NCBI RefSeq assembly: GCF_035222485.1
Contig: NC_085923.1
Coordinates: 3,534,001 to 3,598,000, forward strand
Direction of reading: 5' to 3'
DNA length: 64,000 bases
Origin: Podospora pseudoanserina
Taxonomy: Eukaryota; Ascomycota; Sordariomycetes; Sordariales; Podosporaceae
Part shown: positions 42,069 through 52,946 of the stretch, piece after piece
Numbering within the stretch: the first letter of the stretch is position 1
Layout: each line of letters begins with the position of its first letter
Made by a program: the position numbers and the translations under genes
Notes under the pieces: model-generated
Databases searched by the model: none
What the model was told of the DNA's origin: nothing
The model's input: only the letters and a program-made list of their open reading frames with translations

Positions 42069-42934
42069 GTTGAGGCCGCTGAAAGGATTATGAGTGAAGC
42101 TATCAGGGAGGGATGAACTCACCGAACCAACGATGTCGGCCTTTATAGGAGTTGTCCCCCCTCCGCCCGAAGAATCCCAGCTAAAGCACAACCTGCAGCA
42201 CAATGGCATGGTGTTGAAGAACCAACCATACCGAAAATACTACCCAAGACTGGACTAACGCTGCCACAAGGCCCCGGACTGGCTACCGGCCCAGACAGGG
42301 ACCCCTTTCCCCGCTGGTCACCCCCTTGCCGTTAACAGGGGCAGTCCACTGGGAACCAATTGGGAACGATGTCCGCTGCAGTCTTTCACCGCGCGGCGGT
42401 GGCCGGAATTTCAATAGAGCTGCTGACTTGCATTCGCAGGTACAGCACAAGGCCTATAACGGCATTGGGCCAAATTTCCACGTGAGATATCAGCCGATGC
42501 CGGGCTACACGACAGAGCATTCTACGCCACTTTCCCGGGTCGCCGATAGGATGTTGGAGGGTGTAGGTTTTCCAAGCGAGGAAAATAATCACGACCCAAC
42601 ATCCCGTCTCGCCGGTCCTTTGTCAGCTGGAAAAGTGGCCCGAGTCGAATCTCCGGTTCTTGAGCGGCACCATGTGCATGCCTTATTGGATTCGCCCTCA
42701 ATGGAATTAGAAGATAGGTGTATGACAGATTCGAGGAAAGGTAGGAAAGAGTGTCTGATCGATTTACTAGAACGGAAACGAACATTGGAGACAGTACGGG
42801 CGGTGTACAGAAAATAGAAAATCTCCCTTTCCTCCGCAAAGCTTGGCCAAACTGCTCGTGTACTCGCTGACCCTCCAGATTGCCACACTTCCAATAGCTT
42901 CCTGCACTTCACCATGGCCTTTACATGACGGGAA
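42069..42934. other. Intergenic, one doubtful ORF
   Basis: A plus-strand frame at 42326-42817 begins with a TTG and has no recognisable motif; I do not accept it as a gene. The rest is promoter of the FAD oxidase and 3' flank of the next secreted protein. Confidence 0.4.
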
Positions 42935-43474
42935 TCAAGGGGCATTGACAACCTTGAGCTCCAACCCAGCCCGATCACCACCCTCATCAGTGTTGTGCAC
43001 CGTATTCTTGATCATCCCATCCGTGTTCTTGAAAACCCGACGCGAGCCCTCAATCTTCCCGTCGAGATCCTTGGTGCTGGTGCTGGTCCCCTCAAACAGC
43101 AGCATCTGGTAGTTGACAAGCACCGACAAGTCAGAAGGGCGAAGCGTCAGGGTCAAGTGCACCTCGACGCGGATCTCGCCGCCGACTCTGGCCTCGTAGG
43201 TGACTTTCTGGGTGTACCCGGTCTTGGTGCCGACGATGACGGGGGCGAGGGTGTGGGTGCGGGTGTATGTTCTGTGGTTGACCGGCCAGGGCTCGTCGTC
43301 GCGGATGACGAGGGTGGAGGAAAGGTTGATGGTGCGGGAGACGACCTTTTCACGGGCGGAGAGGTCGGTGGGCGAGCGGACTTCAATGGCTGAGACTGGG
43401 GCCGGGACCGGGGCCGGAGCTGGGGAGGCTTGGATGGCCGTGAGGAGGCCGAGGAGAAGGAGTGAGAGCTTCAT
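42935..43474 (-). CDS. Secreted protein of unknown function, 179 aa
   Basis: A single exon starting MKLSLLLLGLLTAIQASP, a clear signal peptide, followed by an Ala/Pro-rich linker (APAPVPAPVSA). The mature part is beta-rich in appearance (LAPVIVGTKTGYTQKVTYEA, VEVHLTLTLRPSDLSVLVNY) and has no cysteines. No family is recognised. The lack of cysteines sets it apart from the other small secreted proteins in this window. Base composition (many G/C third positions) supports real coding sequence. Confidence 0.7.
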   Translation of the reverse strand: MKLSLLLLGLLTAIQASPAPAPVPAPVSAIEVRSPTDLSAREKVVSRTINLSSTLVIRDDEPWPVNHRTYTRTHTLAPVIVGTKTGYTQKVTYEARVGGEIRVEVHLTLTLRPSDLSVLVNYQMLLFEGTSTSTKDLDGKIEGSRRVFKNTDGMIKNTVHNTDEGGDRAGLELKVVNAP

Positions 43475-44386
43475 TTTGGGGTGAATAGATGGGGCGGTTC
43501 AACTATGAAGGTTGGCGATTCTGAGACTTGTGTTTAGTGCTTAGCTGTTGAGTTCGAGTTGATGAATTGAGAGTCGACATGTCGTGAGGATGGGTGCTTG
43601 TACTTATAGACGAGAAAAGCTCCTGTCTTTGGGTCTTGTCCCTCCCAGGATGCCTCTTCTTTCAGTCATGAACCGCTCATGATCATCAGAGGCGTCTCAT
43701 CATTTCAGCCAGGCAAAAATAATACTATCACGAGCAAGAAGTCAACAGCCTTCGGCATGCTTCGCAAATCCGACAGACGTCTTGGCGTACATCCGCGCAA
43801 GCATTGGTTCAACAACAGGCGTCTTGTTATGAGTTCGGCGTTGATGATATTCTATGTCTCTCCCGCCTGGCTTAACACCGCCGGACAAAAGCATGCGCAT
43901 CTAGGATGAATACCATTTCCATCTCATTGAACGTTTTGGGCAAGCCATCTATCTGACGGTGGCTGTGGCGTGGCAGCTGTTGGTGGTGTAACAAACTCAG
44001 GGTGGTTTTCGAAAAGACAATTGGTGAACACCATCAGCCGCAAATCCGAAAATCATTTCCAGAAACACATGAGACTTTGAGGCTGATTCTTGTAGCTGCG
44101 GCTGGTTAGATAATGATGAAAGGGGCATAACACCGAGTTATCATCACAGATCCCAAAAGCAGGGAATCGATGCTGGGCAGTCAGCCGCAGCTCTCCTTAA
44201 TCTTGGCTACACAATGGTTGATGATGAGAACTGTCTTCGACTGGCTGCATCCGTGAATTTATCTATGAACTAGAAATAAAAGCACTTGAATGTTCAGTCC
44301 GACAAGCTAGATGTCTGCCCCAACTGAGCTTTATATACTATGGTTGGCAGCTGCTATCTCACAAGTGTGCTCAGGTTTCAACCCAT
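43475..44386. other. Intergenic, nothing recognised
   Basis: About 900 bases, AT-richer than the flanking genes, with no supported ORF or RNA gene. Confidence 0.4.
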
Positions 44387-45499
44387 TCAACGGGGAGTGA
44401 GCTTGAGAAGTCTTCCACCGGCACCATCCTCCAGCACCCACAATGCGCCATCAGACCCCTGTCGGACACAGCGAATGCGTCGTCCGAGTGAGATGCGCTG
44501 AGCCTCCCGCGCCGTGTTGCCGGTAATCTCCACGCGCACCAAGCCCTGAGCTCCGAGGGCACTGATGATGGCATTGCCCCTCCAGTTGCGGAACAGGTCA
44601 CCCTTGTAGATAATCACGCTGGATGGGGAGATGACGGGGTTCCAGAAGGCTTTGGGCGCAATGAACTCGGGGCGTGTATTGTGGTTCGGGATAGGCCGGC
44701 CGTCGTAGTGGTTGCCCTGGGACACAATCGGCCATCCATAGTTGCCGCCTCTCTCAATCAGGTTGAGCTCATCACCGCCCATCGGTCCCATCTCAACCTC
44801 CCAAAGACGGCCCTGCTCGTCGAAGTCGATGCCCAGGGGGTTGCGGACACCCAGTGCCCAGACTTGACTACCGACTGTGCCAGTGAACGGGTTGCCGGCC
44901 GCGACCGTTCCGTCGTCGTTCAAGCGGATGATCTTGCCGAGGTTGGAAGTCATGGACTGAGCAGGGTCAAACTGCTGCCTCTCTCCGGATGAGATCCAGA
45001 GGGTAGAGTTGGAGTCGAAGAGGATGCGGTGGGCGAAGTGACCGTCGCCGTTGACCTTTTGCGACTGGCGCCAGATGACCTCGACGTTTTGCAGAGCGCC
45101 GCCGCCGCTGGTGTTGAGCACCAGCCTGGCCCGCGCAACCGCAGCGCCAGACCCTCCGGTGCCGGCTTCGGCATAGCTGATGTATACCAGGTTGTTCTCA
45201 GAGAAGCGGGGGTGCAGGGCGACGTCTCCGAATCCACCCTGGCCTCCGTAGCGGACTGAAGGCACACCGGTGATGGTGCCCTTGGCCTTGGTGTTTGGAT
45301 CAACAAGACGCAGCTGGCCCCTCTTCTCGGTCACGAGGATGCGGTTATCAGGCAGGAAAGCAAGAGCCCATGGTTCGGCAAAGTCGGTGATCACTGCCGT
45401 GTTGAATGGGGAGTTCTGACGAGCTGTCACGGTCGATGGTGCTGCCCAAGCACCGGTTACCATCGCCAGGGCGTAGGCGGTAGAAAGTCCGAATCTCAT
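44387..45499 (-). CDS. Secreted PQQ-type sugar dehydrogenase (sorbosone/aldose type)
   Basis: A single exon of 370 residues. The N-terminus MRFGLSTAYALAMVTGAWA is a signal peptide. The rest matches the six-bladed beta-propeller glucose/sorbosone dehydrogenase family: EPWALAFLPDNRILVTEKRGQLRLV, GGQGGFGDVALHPRF, GDGHFAHRILF (His and Arg of the active site), WISSGERQQ, WALGVRNPLGIDFDEQGRLWEVEMGPMGGDELN and NYGWP. Members oxidise aldoses with PQQ as cofactor. Fungal relatives are grouped with PQQ-dependent pyranose dehydrogenases, but no CBM or cytochrome domain is present here. Electron transfer to other oxidative wall-degrading enzymes is an inference from the neighbourhood. Confidence 0.88.
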   Translation of the reverse strand: MRFGLSTAYALAMVTGAWAAPSTVTARQNSPFNTAVITDFAEPWALAFLPDNRILVTEKRGQLRLVDPNTKAKGTITGVPSVRYGGQGGFGDVALHPRFSENNLVYISYAEAGTGGSGAAVARARLVLNTSGGGALQNVEVIWRQSQKVNGDGHFAHRILFDSNSTLWISSGERQQFDPAQSMTSNLGKIIRLNDDGTVAAGNPFTGTVGSQVWALGVRNPLGIDFDEQGRLWEVEMGPMGGDELNLIERGGNYGWPIVSQGNHYDGRPIPNHNTRPEFIAPKAFWNPVISPSSVIIYKGDLFRNWRGNAIISALGAQGLVRVEITGNTAREAQRISLGRRIRCVRQGSDGALWVLEDGAGGRLLKLTPR

Positions 45500-46312
45500 G
45501 GTTACTGGCTCTTTGCTATTCAGTGCCTGGCCAGAAAAGAGGTGACAGCCTCTTCAGGGTGGTTGGGCAGATGGGTCGAACTATATAGAAGCTGTTGTTA
45601 CTCAGTGCTTGTTATGGGAATTAGGTCGGTTGGTGCTGCGGCAATAGCCTATTCAAGAAACCAAGGGATCAACAACTCCTGACCTTGTTCAGGCTCTTCG
45701 CACGTATTGGTGGACTTATAGCCGATAAACAAACAGGTAGAGAATACCACTCCGCAGTTCTTGTCCCGGGTCTTGGCTGGTCGGTGGTGTATGAAAGAGG
45801 CAAGTGACCTCTCCCCTCCAGGGGCGCCGGGATTATCAACATATATTTGCTATAGCTGTGACTTCTTGGCGGGTTGGCACCTTTCTTGGCGGGCTTTTGC
45901 CATGCGTAGACCGGCACTTGCGGCGATCGATCTCTTGTCCCAGGTCATACGGCCGGAAGGATTGTCGAATACGCCCAGTTGTGCTGCGTACCGTGGGACC
46001 TTGGGGAATGCAATGACGTCGTTGCAAGGAATGAAGAGGGTGGTGGTTAAGTGAGACAGAGCTGAAGGGATCTGGTATCAGGGGCTTGCTCCTATTATAG
46101 GTGTCTGACCGAACCGATGACGTTTGCTATAAAGTAGTAATCATGCCGGTGACAATGCGCATGGATTTGGAAGGCCAGGGTAGGCACTGGTTGACCTGCC
46201 TGTCTCGAACTTTTACTTTCTTCACCTTCTTCGATAAGAGTGCATGCAGTCTGATACCCAACCGTTGACAAATCTCCAATTCTTTCATCATAGATACACG
46301 TGCCGACAGTCT
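45500..46312. other. Intergenic; promoter of the sugar dehydrogenase
   Basis: Apart from a TATA-like box (see next entry) nothing is recognised. Short ORFs overlap on both strands. Confidence 0.4.
45581..45588 (-). promoter_or_regulatory. TATA-like box of the sugar dehydrogenase gene
   Basis: CTATATAG lies about 82 bases upstream of the dehydrogenase start codon, a reasonable distance for a TATA element with a short leader. It is a palindrome, so orientation is set by the gene. Confidence 0.35.
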
Positions 46313-46950
46313 TTACAGTGCCGTCACACTCCCCGCTCCAATCGTAACATCAACTGGCGCGCATTTGATCTCGCGAGCGCTGTATATTTGTCCAGGCGTC
46401 CAGCTAGGATTCTCCGTTGTCACGTCGGTGCATGACAGGGTTAAGGTGGTCGCTCCGCTCACAGAAAACAGCCTGCTCATGTTTGTCAGTGAGCTGGCTA
46501 CCAGGTGTACATAATGCATTGGGTAACCTACTTGTCACTGCAGTCAATAGTCTCACTGATCTCCAACGTGCCAGCAGGTCTGCTGAATTTGAATCCAACC
46601 TTCGCCCCAGCCGGCACACCAGTTCCCGCCAGTGTGCACGCATACTCGACGGTCCCATAGAAGAAGTCGGACAGCTGGCTGCTAGAAGCACTGCACGAAG
46701 CGGTGTAGGGCACGACATCGTTGGAAACGTTGAAGTTGACATAACCCCACGAGTTCTGGTGGGCCGGGTTGGTGAAGACGTAAGAGGCATGGAAGTCGAA
46801 GTCGTCGACTGTCCATTTCAAGGCCTCGAGCGTCTTTGTGCACGTTTTGATTGGATCTGGAGGCCCCCCGCATTTGCCATCTCTTCGTTTGTGTGGGGTG
46901 GCGGTCGAGAAGCTCAGGAGCGTTATAAGGGTGACGACGGAGGCTTTCAT
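46313..46950 (-). CDS. Small secreted Cys-containing protein, 192 aa
   Basis: Exons 46950-46532 and 46472-46313, joined over a 59-nt GTAGGT...GCAG intron. Without splicing the frame stops just after CSDK. The start MKASVVTLITLLSFSTATP is a signal peptide followed by HKRRDGKCGG, where a KR pair may be a Kex2 site. The mature domain has cysteines at KCGG, KTCT, SCSA, YACT, DCSD, SCTD and KCAP. Beta-type segments such as WGYVNFNV and VEYACTLAG suggest a compact disulfide-bonded fold. No family is recognised. Confidence 0.7.
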
Positions 46951-47432
46951 TTTGATGTTGCGTAGAGTACGACGAGATGGGAACCTGGGAGGACTCTGGG
47001 GGAACGTCAAAAGAGTGCCAAGTACTCCGCACCAGCTTTTTAATACCCGAGGATTGACGCGCCTGGGGAAGTTTGGTATCTCCAAAAGAATCCGATTCGG
47101 CTTTCAGCTTCTCACCTCACGAGTCACGCCACCCACACCCCTGTTTACTTTCCTAGCGGCATTGCGGCCTATCAAAGCCCTAGTGGCTGCACGCGTCTGC
47201 CAACAGTGTTCTCCGCGCTTACAACGTGGCATGATTGTGGTAACCTTCGGTGTGGCTGACTGAAGGCGTAACCTGTGCTCAAAGAACACGCTTCCTCGAT
47301 ATGCAAGCATCGAGACTGTCTATGAACACGAAATACATAGGCGCTATATGTTTCAAGCCCATTGCTCTGTCGCTTCCCACCGCAACATCCTACTGGCTTC
47401 AAGCCTCCTCGCTCCCCCCCGGCATAAAACCC
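46951..47432. other. Intergenic, nothing recognised
   Basis: Promoter of the small secreted protein and 3' flank of the OsmC-like gene. Confidence 0.4.
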
Positions 47433-47960
47433 TCACAGCTTCTCATTAACCCACTCGCTCTCATACTTGACACCACTCAACTTGAACAACTGTGTAATCG
47501 GGCATCTCCTCTCCACTTCAGAAACAAACTTGTCAAACTTGTCCCCCTCCACATCCGTCTGCACCCGCACACTCAGCTTCAGACTCTCCCAGTTCGGGTT
47601 CCCCTGCTCCCCGTTGACCAGCACAGCCGTTGGAAGCTGCGCTTCGACGCTCACGTCCCACTTTCCAAGCTTGATCCCATGATTACTCGCGACAACAGAG
47701 CCAGTGACTTGGTTGCATGCGCTCAGACTGGCAAGGGAATAGACAACCGGTGAGGGGGCCGAGTCAGCGCCGCCGAGAACGGGATAGGTGTCCGCCGTGA
47801 AGGTGTATGGCTTCCCTGGAACTGAAACTTTTTGAAGGGTACCAGTGCCGGTGCCGGTGACTTTTACAGGGAGTATCTGGAAGCGGGCGGGGGTGGTTGA
47901 GAATCGGCGCCGGGTGGCTTGGCGTGCGGTTGTGGTGAGGCGGGTGGTGAACTTGAACAT
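47433..47960 (-). CDS. Mitochondrial OsmC/Ohr-like protein
   Basis: A single exon of 175 residues. The start at 47960 (MFKFTTRLTTTARQATRRRF) is the first ATG; the longer frame begins with TTG. The N-terminus is rich in Arg/Thr/Ser with an RRRFSTTPA-like cleavage region, typical of a mitochondrial presequence. The OsmC fold is marked by LASLSACNQVTGSVVASNHG and the C-terminal RRCPITQLFKLSGV; these hold the two cysteines used by OsmC/Ohr peroxidases. The protein probably reduces organic hydroperoxides in mitochondria. Substrate and thiol donor cannot be read from sequence. Confidence 0.85.
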   Translation of the reverse strand: MFKFTTRLTTTARQATRRRFSTTPARFQILPVKVTGTGTGTLQKVSVPGKPYTFTADTYPVLGGADSAPSPVVYSLASLSACNQVTGSVVASNHGIKLGKWDVSVEAQLPTAVLVNGEQGNPNWESLKLSVRVQTDVEGDKFDKFVSEVERRCPITQLFKLSGVKYESEWVNEKL

Positions 47961-48424
47961 TGTGATTCCGGCAATGCTCAAGAGAAATATTTTGTAGTGT
48001 GCAGGTGAGGTTACAGCGAGGTGTTGAAGTTCAGATGTCTACCAGCCTCTCTGTAATTGTATGTAAGTGAATAGGTGTTGCCATTCTGGCGTGATACAAC
48101 TCCAGAATGACGAAAACGAAACTATTACGTACTGTTTCTGGGCGTTTGTCCTAGTGTGTAACAGTTCGTGAACCTCCATAGGGCTGAAATAAAGCTTTAC
48201 GATTGTGATGATGAGTAAGGGACTTGTCTGGATACAGTGTGGAAACCAGCTGCGGGTTAACCTACCTTTTAATCACGTTCACATACCAGAAGATATCGCA
48301 CAAGCTTGGGAGGGTTCGCAAGGAAACATGGGGGTGATGCATCGCTTTGTTCTTGCTACCAGGGTCAAATACTTGGATGCCATCAACGATTGTCTCCACG
48401 CCTACCATTGCGGGAAAAAACATT
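47961..48424. other. Intergenic, nothing recognised
   Basis: Promoter of the OsmC-like gene and 3' flank of the Thr-rich protein gene. Confidence 0.4.
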
Positions 48425-49707
48425 TCAACTGTCCTTGGGCTTGATCAAGTGGCAGTCTGGCCGAATGTCTGAGCCCGTGGTGCCACTGGACAGATACAGA
48501 CCATTGCCACACTCCAGAATGTTCATCCTCCCCCGCCCTGACATGTACACTTCGTTGGTGACGGGGTTAATGCACGCCTTCACTCTCTCGTGTGTGCCGG
48601 CCGCGACAGCAGCCTCAACAACAGACTTTGTCCTGACCACCACTTGCACCGAGGGGCCGGTAGGGCTCTTGCTGACATACGCCTCCAGGGCCTCCGTGTT
48701 TCCTGTAGGGTACTTGAGTCCCAAGTAACCGTTGCTATCAGTGGTCCAGATGGCAGTGAATGATGTCGAACTTGGACGACCGCCGGCAAAGCTCTGCCAG
48801 GCCACGATGTTGCTGTTGACGACGTTCATCCACCGGGTCGATCCGTCCCAATATGGCGAAACAGAGGCCAGGAATACCGTGCCCGTTGGCTTGCACGCGA
48901 GCGATACCACGCTCGTAGGGGTCGACGTTGTGAGGACAGTAGTCGTCTCGGAAGCAGTGACAGTGTCGGTAACGGTTGCCAATTCTGTGGCGGAGACGAT
49001 GTCCGTGACAGTGGCCGAGATAGTCTCCGTGACAGTGATGACGTCGGTCTGGGTGCTAGAGAGTGTGGCCACAGTCGTGGTGATGGCGTCACCAGCTGTC
49101 ACGGTGACAGTCTCGGTCGCTGCGGCTGCCGTGACGGTGGAGGGTTCAATGCCGACGCAACTGCAGGCCTTGACATACTTCTCCCAGTCGGCACACACAG
49201 CCGTGACATACTCGGGGAGAGAAGACGCAACATCGCGAGCCGTCATCTGCTGTTGATAGACGAACGCAGTCGTGGTGACGGCCGAGGCCGATTCGACGAC
49301 GGTGGTAGTAACGGGAACTGTGGTGGTTTCGAGGACGATACTTGTCTGTGTGGCAGCCGTGATTGTGGTCGTCTCAGTGAAGAGGACTGTTTCGGTCGAT
49401 GCGGTTTCGGTTGACGTCTCAGTGAACAAAGCAGTTTCGACTGCGCTCTCGATCACCGTCAATGTCTCAGTCAAGGTGCTGCATTTGACTCGTCAGTACC
49501 TTTGGGTATAGTACACTCGCTGCGGTCCAGGGCAACTTACACAGCAGAGGGTGTCAAGGTAACGACCAGATTGGCCGAACAATCAGCAATTCCATCATCA
49601 TTGGCCAAGACAACCGCTTTCAAACAGTTGTTGCTGCGACAGCAAGCAGCAGAAGCTACCTGCAGCAGGGCAGCACCAGTCAGAGCAACAGCCCCAAAGT
49701 TCTTCAT
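48425..49707 (-). CDS. Secreted Thr-rich mucin-like protein
   Basis: Exons 49707-49541 and 49478-48425 (62-nt GTAAGT...GCAG intron) give 406 residues. The first exon supplies the signal peptide MKNFGAVALTGAALLQVASA and a short Cys motif (CCRSNNCLKAVV). Residues about 57-250 are dominated by Thr, Ser, Val and Glu in loose TETxT repeats, a likely O-glycosylated stalk. The stalk is interrupted near the middle by a Cys-containing block (VCADWEKYVKACSCVG). The C-terminal 150 residues form a Cys-poor, aromatic domain (SPYWDGSTRWMNVVNSN, TDSNGYLGLKYPTGNTEAL). There is no GPI signal. The architecture suggests a wall-surface or matrix protein; no family is named. Confidence 0.78.
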
Positions 49708-50234
49708 GGCTAAAACGAGTGACAGAAATCAAAAGAGTGACACGGAGTTTGATTAGTGAAAGAACATGGGCAACCTTTTGTTTTGATCGAGGGCCCAGAC
49801 CCTTTTATCCCATACCTACTCTCATGGTCATCTGGTGTTTGCGGCGGCAGAAACAGGGGCTGTTCGATAGTGTTGTTTTGGCGATCCAGACCCTCGGGAA
49901 CGTTGAACTATTGAGGCACTTGAGATTGCTTGCTGGAGGCTGACCAACCACAGACGAAGCGGAATGGCAAGATGTTGGATACGATTGGATATGCTTGATA
50001 GAAAAGAAGAAACGGCCCAATTGGGCAATTATTTCATGCTCAGCTCCCCACCTCGACCCAAATCAAGGTGTTCGCCTTGGGCCCCTGTCGAAGGCACAGA
50101 CCATCATGCAGGGCGCATTTTTGGAACAAATCCTCCGGGGCTTGAAAAAATAAAAAATAGAAAAAGGAGTCAAATGCTTCTGGAAGCAATCTTGACCGCA
50201 GAGGGACATGACGTGGTCACCTTCCAAGAGGCGA
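49708..50234. other. Intergenic, nothing recognised
   Basis: Promoter of the Thr-rich protein gene and 3' flank of the SnoaL-like gene. An A-rich run lies near 50140-50165. Confidence 0.4.
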
Positions 50235-52547
50235 TCAGTCACCCAACCGCGAGCCCGGTCCTCCTGGGAGTGTCAGATCGATCGTGTCTCTTCCCGGCTT
50301 CAACCTGTTGCTCCCCGAGAACGTGGCCTCCAACAAGTGAAAGCCCCCAGACAGATTTCTCGGCAACTCAAACGTCACTCGTCCCTCGTCCTTTTCCGTC
50401 AACACATACTCCAGCTCAACTTGCTCTCCAACTAACCTCACCACACCTTCCACCACCTCTCCCGGTCCTGGTGTCACCGAGACCGATATAAACGTCCCAT
50501 CATCCGAACTCCCATTTCCTGGCGCAAACATGGCCCTCACCAACGTCGGTCCAGTAGGCGGCTCCTGCCATCCATGCTTCGTCATCCCCCACTCGGGTTT
50601 ATGTTGATAGCAAGGCACACACCCGGGCCAGTACGATCCGTTCTCCGGCACCCCTCCACTGACTGGATTTCTATACCCAAACCACATTCTCTGAATTTCT
50701 GGCCAAGAAACATACCTTTCCCTCCCTCCCATAAACCCAACTTCTCTTTCCCCTTCCATCTCATTCAGCCAGAGATCCGGCGGGTACTGCCTAACCAAGT
50801 CTCTGGGAGGAGGCTGATCCGGCGCGTCCTTGTCTCTCACTTCCACACCTCCCCAGCCTTCTTTCCAGCTATTCATTGTCCAGTAAAACTCATCAATCGT
50901 CAAACTCCACAGCTTCCAGCTCCCATTCTCATCTAGCACCATTTGGTCATGGTACATGCCCCCTCTGATCGTCCCTGCAGTCTTGTCGGTGGCTGGTTGC
51001 AGCAGCCTCGCTCTCAAACTCGCTGAACGCCCGTCTTGGGAAACGTGAATCACCGGCTGCGGCCTCCAGTGAAAGGATATAGCAGATCGGGTGGGACGAG
51101 CGGACGTGCCGTATGCTTGTGTGCATGCCTCCAGGACTCTCTGACGGGTGTGGTAGAATCCGGCAAACGGTGACTCTTTGTTGGCATATGGGTGGTGGAT
51201 GGCGGCCATGAGCGAGCAGGCGGCACCGTCGATAAAGTCGATATAGAAGCCATAGGCGTTGGAGATGGATTCTGCGCCTTCGTAGCCATATGACCTAGAA
51301 AGGCGACGGGATAGCTCTTCGAGGGAGTCTGCCGTCGCTGTCTGAGCGATAGGCTTGTTGGTACCCCTCGTGGTGTAATCCAGCAACACTGGATCAACAG
51401 TACTCGCTGGCATAACTCCCCCGTGCCCCCAACCATCAGAGTAATTCGCCACAACCAACGGTGCGATCGTGACATTGAGAAACTGCCAGATCCCATTCCG
51501 CCTGACAAATGAGTTTTGGAAGAAGCTAAACCGCCACGATGCCGTGCCCTTCTCCTGGTCCCCAACCAACCCAATCTCGATCCCTCTCGCATCCGCCATC
51601 CTCTCCGCATCCGGCACGTTTTCGTCAACCTCCTGCCGGATCTTGACCACCGTATCAAAAATGAGATGCTCGTTCAGAACCCCCTGCTTCAACCCCTCAC
51701 CCCCCATCCACCTCTCCAACCCCTCCTTTATCCCCCCCGGCCCCTCAAAAACTCCCACATTATCCACCCTCACCACCCCCCAACTATGACTCCCAAACAG
51801 CTCCCCCACCTCCCCCCACAGCCTCCGATCGACATAATACCCCCAAGCATGCTGCAAGTTCCTCACCTCATCCTCATCGTTCAAATCCTCTATTCTCCTC
51901 TCCAACCCGACACCCTCCGGTCCCTCCCCAACCACACCCGCAACCCCCCTCGGAATCGGCACCCCCGCCTCCTCGGCACTATAATGAAACTCAGGCACCA
52001 ACCCGAGATCCCTTCCCCCAACATTCCTCCACCCACCCTCATAACCCCCCTCGTAAAGCTCATGATACCTCATCACCCCTATCTCCCACCTGCCCTCCTG
52101 CGTCACAGAGTACTCATTCTCCCATATCCCCCCCCTCATCCTCGTGGCCCCCTTCCCGTCCCCCTGAAACCTCCACCCGTTCCACCTCCCTTCCGCCGTC
52201 TTGCCATCCACAGCTAGGTTCACCAGCGGTGTGGCGAGAACCATCGTGTCGAGTGATCCAGGCAGGCGGCCGTTCATGTCCCCCGCGTCCGCCTCAAGCC
52301 ATGTCTTGATCGCCTCAGGACCCTGGATGGAGGTGTTGCCCCAGAGTAGAGTACCCTCGGGAGCGAACAGCGCCGCCATGTCAGCGTAGCGGCCGAACTG
52401 GGCTAGCTGCGCAAACGTTGAAGTTACATCCTTGATCTCGCGGAGGGACTCGATGCGAGAGACATTGTGGGCTAATTCCTCGACCGTCACCACGTCACAC
52501 ACGCCAGCCCCGGTGGCCGTCCACAAAAGCAGTCGTGATAGCCTCAT
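50235..52547 (-). CDS. Secreted protein with three tandem SnoaL-like (NTF2-fold) domains
   Basis: A single exon of 770 residues. MRLSRLLLWTATGAGVCDV is a probable signal peptide. Three units resemble the SnoaL-like/NTF2-like fold. Unit 1 (about 30-175) holds IKDVTSTFAQLAQFGRYADMA and GPEAIKTWL. Unit 2 (about 218-385) holds DEVRNLQHAWGYYVDRRLW, GPGGIKEGLERWM and RRNGIWQFLNVTI. Unit 3 (about 415-570) holds ISNAYGFYIDFIDGA, GGMYHDQMVLDENGSWKLW and DEFYWTMNSW. Each repeats the order helix, aromatic-rich helix, IRGG-like strand and W-rich last strand. A further domain (about 660-770) is beta-rich and Ig-like (FISVSVTPGPGEVVEGVVRL). Family enzymes are cyclases or dehydratases, but no catalytic set is evident. 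Triple fusion with export is unusual. Confidence 0.72.
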   Translation of the reverse strand: MRLSRLLLWTATGAGVCDVVTVEELAHNVSRIESLREIKDVTSTFAQLAQFGRYADMAALFAPEGTLLWGNTSIQGPEAIKTWLEADAGDMNGRLPGSLDTMVLATPLVNLAVDGKTAEGRWNGWRFQGDGKGATRMRGGIWENEYSVTQEGRWEIGVMRYHELYEGGYEGGWRNVGGRDLGLVPEFHYSAEEAGVPIPRGVAGVVGEGPEGVGLERRIEDLNDEDEVRNLQHAWGYYVDRRLWGEVGELFGSHSWGVVRVDNVGVFEGPGGIKEGLERWMGGEGLKQGVLNEHLIFDTVVKIRQEVDENVPDAERMADARGIEIGLVGDQEKGTASWRFSFFQNSFVRRNGIWQFLNVTIAPLVVANYSDGWGHGGVMPASTVDPVLLDYTTRGTNKPIAQTATADSLEELSRRLSRSYGYEGAESISNAYGFYIDFIDGAACSLMAAIHHPYANKESPFAGFYHTRQRVLEACTQAYGTSARPTRSAISFHWRPQPVIHVSQDGRSASLRARLLQPATDKTAGTIRGGMYHDQMVLDENGSWKLWSLTIDEFYWTMNSWKEGWGGVEVRDKDAPDQPPPRDLVRQYPPDLWLNEMEGEREVGFMGGRERYVSWPEIQRMWFGYRNPVSGGVPENGSYWPGCVPCYQHKPEWGMTKHGWQEPPTGPTLVRAMFAPGNGSSDDGTFISVSVTPGPGEVVEGVVRLVGEQVELEYVLTEKDEGRVTFELPRNLSGGFHLLEATFSGSNRLKPGRDTIDLTLPGGPGSRLGD

Positions 52548-52946
52548 GTTTTGGTGGGAATAGGATTGTTCGAGGCGCGGGGTCCCTGGAGGGCCCCCAA
52601 GGTGCTCTCGGTCACAATGTCATGTTAAATGGTCGTTCTCAACAACACCTTGATCAAACACTGGATTCATCTGCCGAGGACAACCCCGCTACCTGGGCCT
52701 CTTTATCCCAGAGGACGTCTAAAGCTATATTATGCCTGTATGCTTTTCTCCGCTTGTGCCTATTGGCTAAATAGTGTCCTTGATTCCGATGACCCTCATA
52801 TCCCCGTCCGCTTCCACCATGGAATCCGTGCAGGTAAGCTTCATGTTGAAATGCGCCTACTAAAGAGTAGCCATGTATTTTATCAAAGCAATGTCGATCC
52901 TCCCCAAGCCGTTCCCATCTACTCTTCACATCGAAACCCCCTCATT
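52548..52946. other. Intergenic, nothing recognised
   Basis: Promoter of the SnoaL-like gene and 3' flank of MER3. Confidence 0.4.

Noticed and set aside
42326-42817. A 163-codon plus-strand frame
   Set aside because: It begins with TTG, has no domain or signal and lies in a promoter region.
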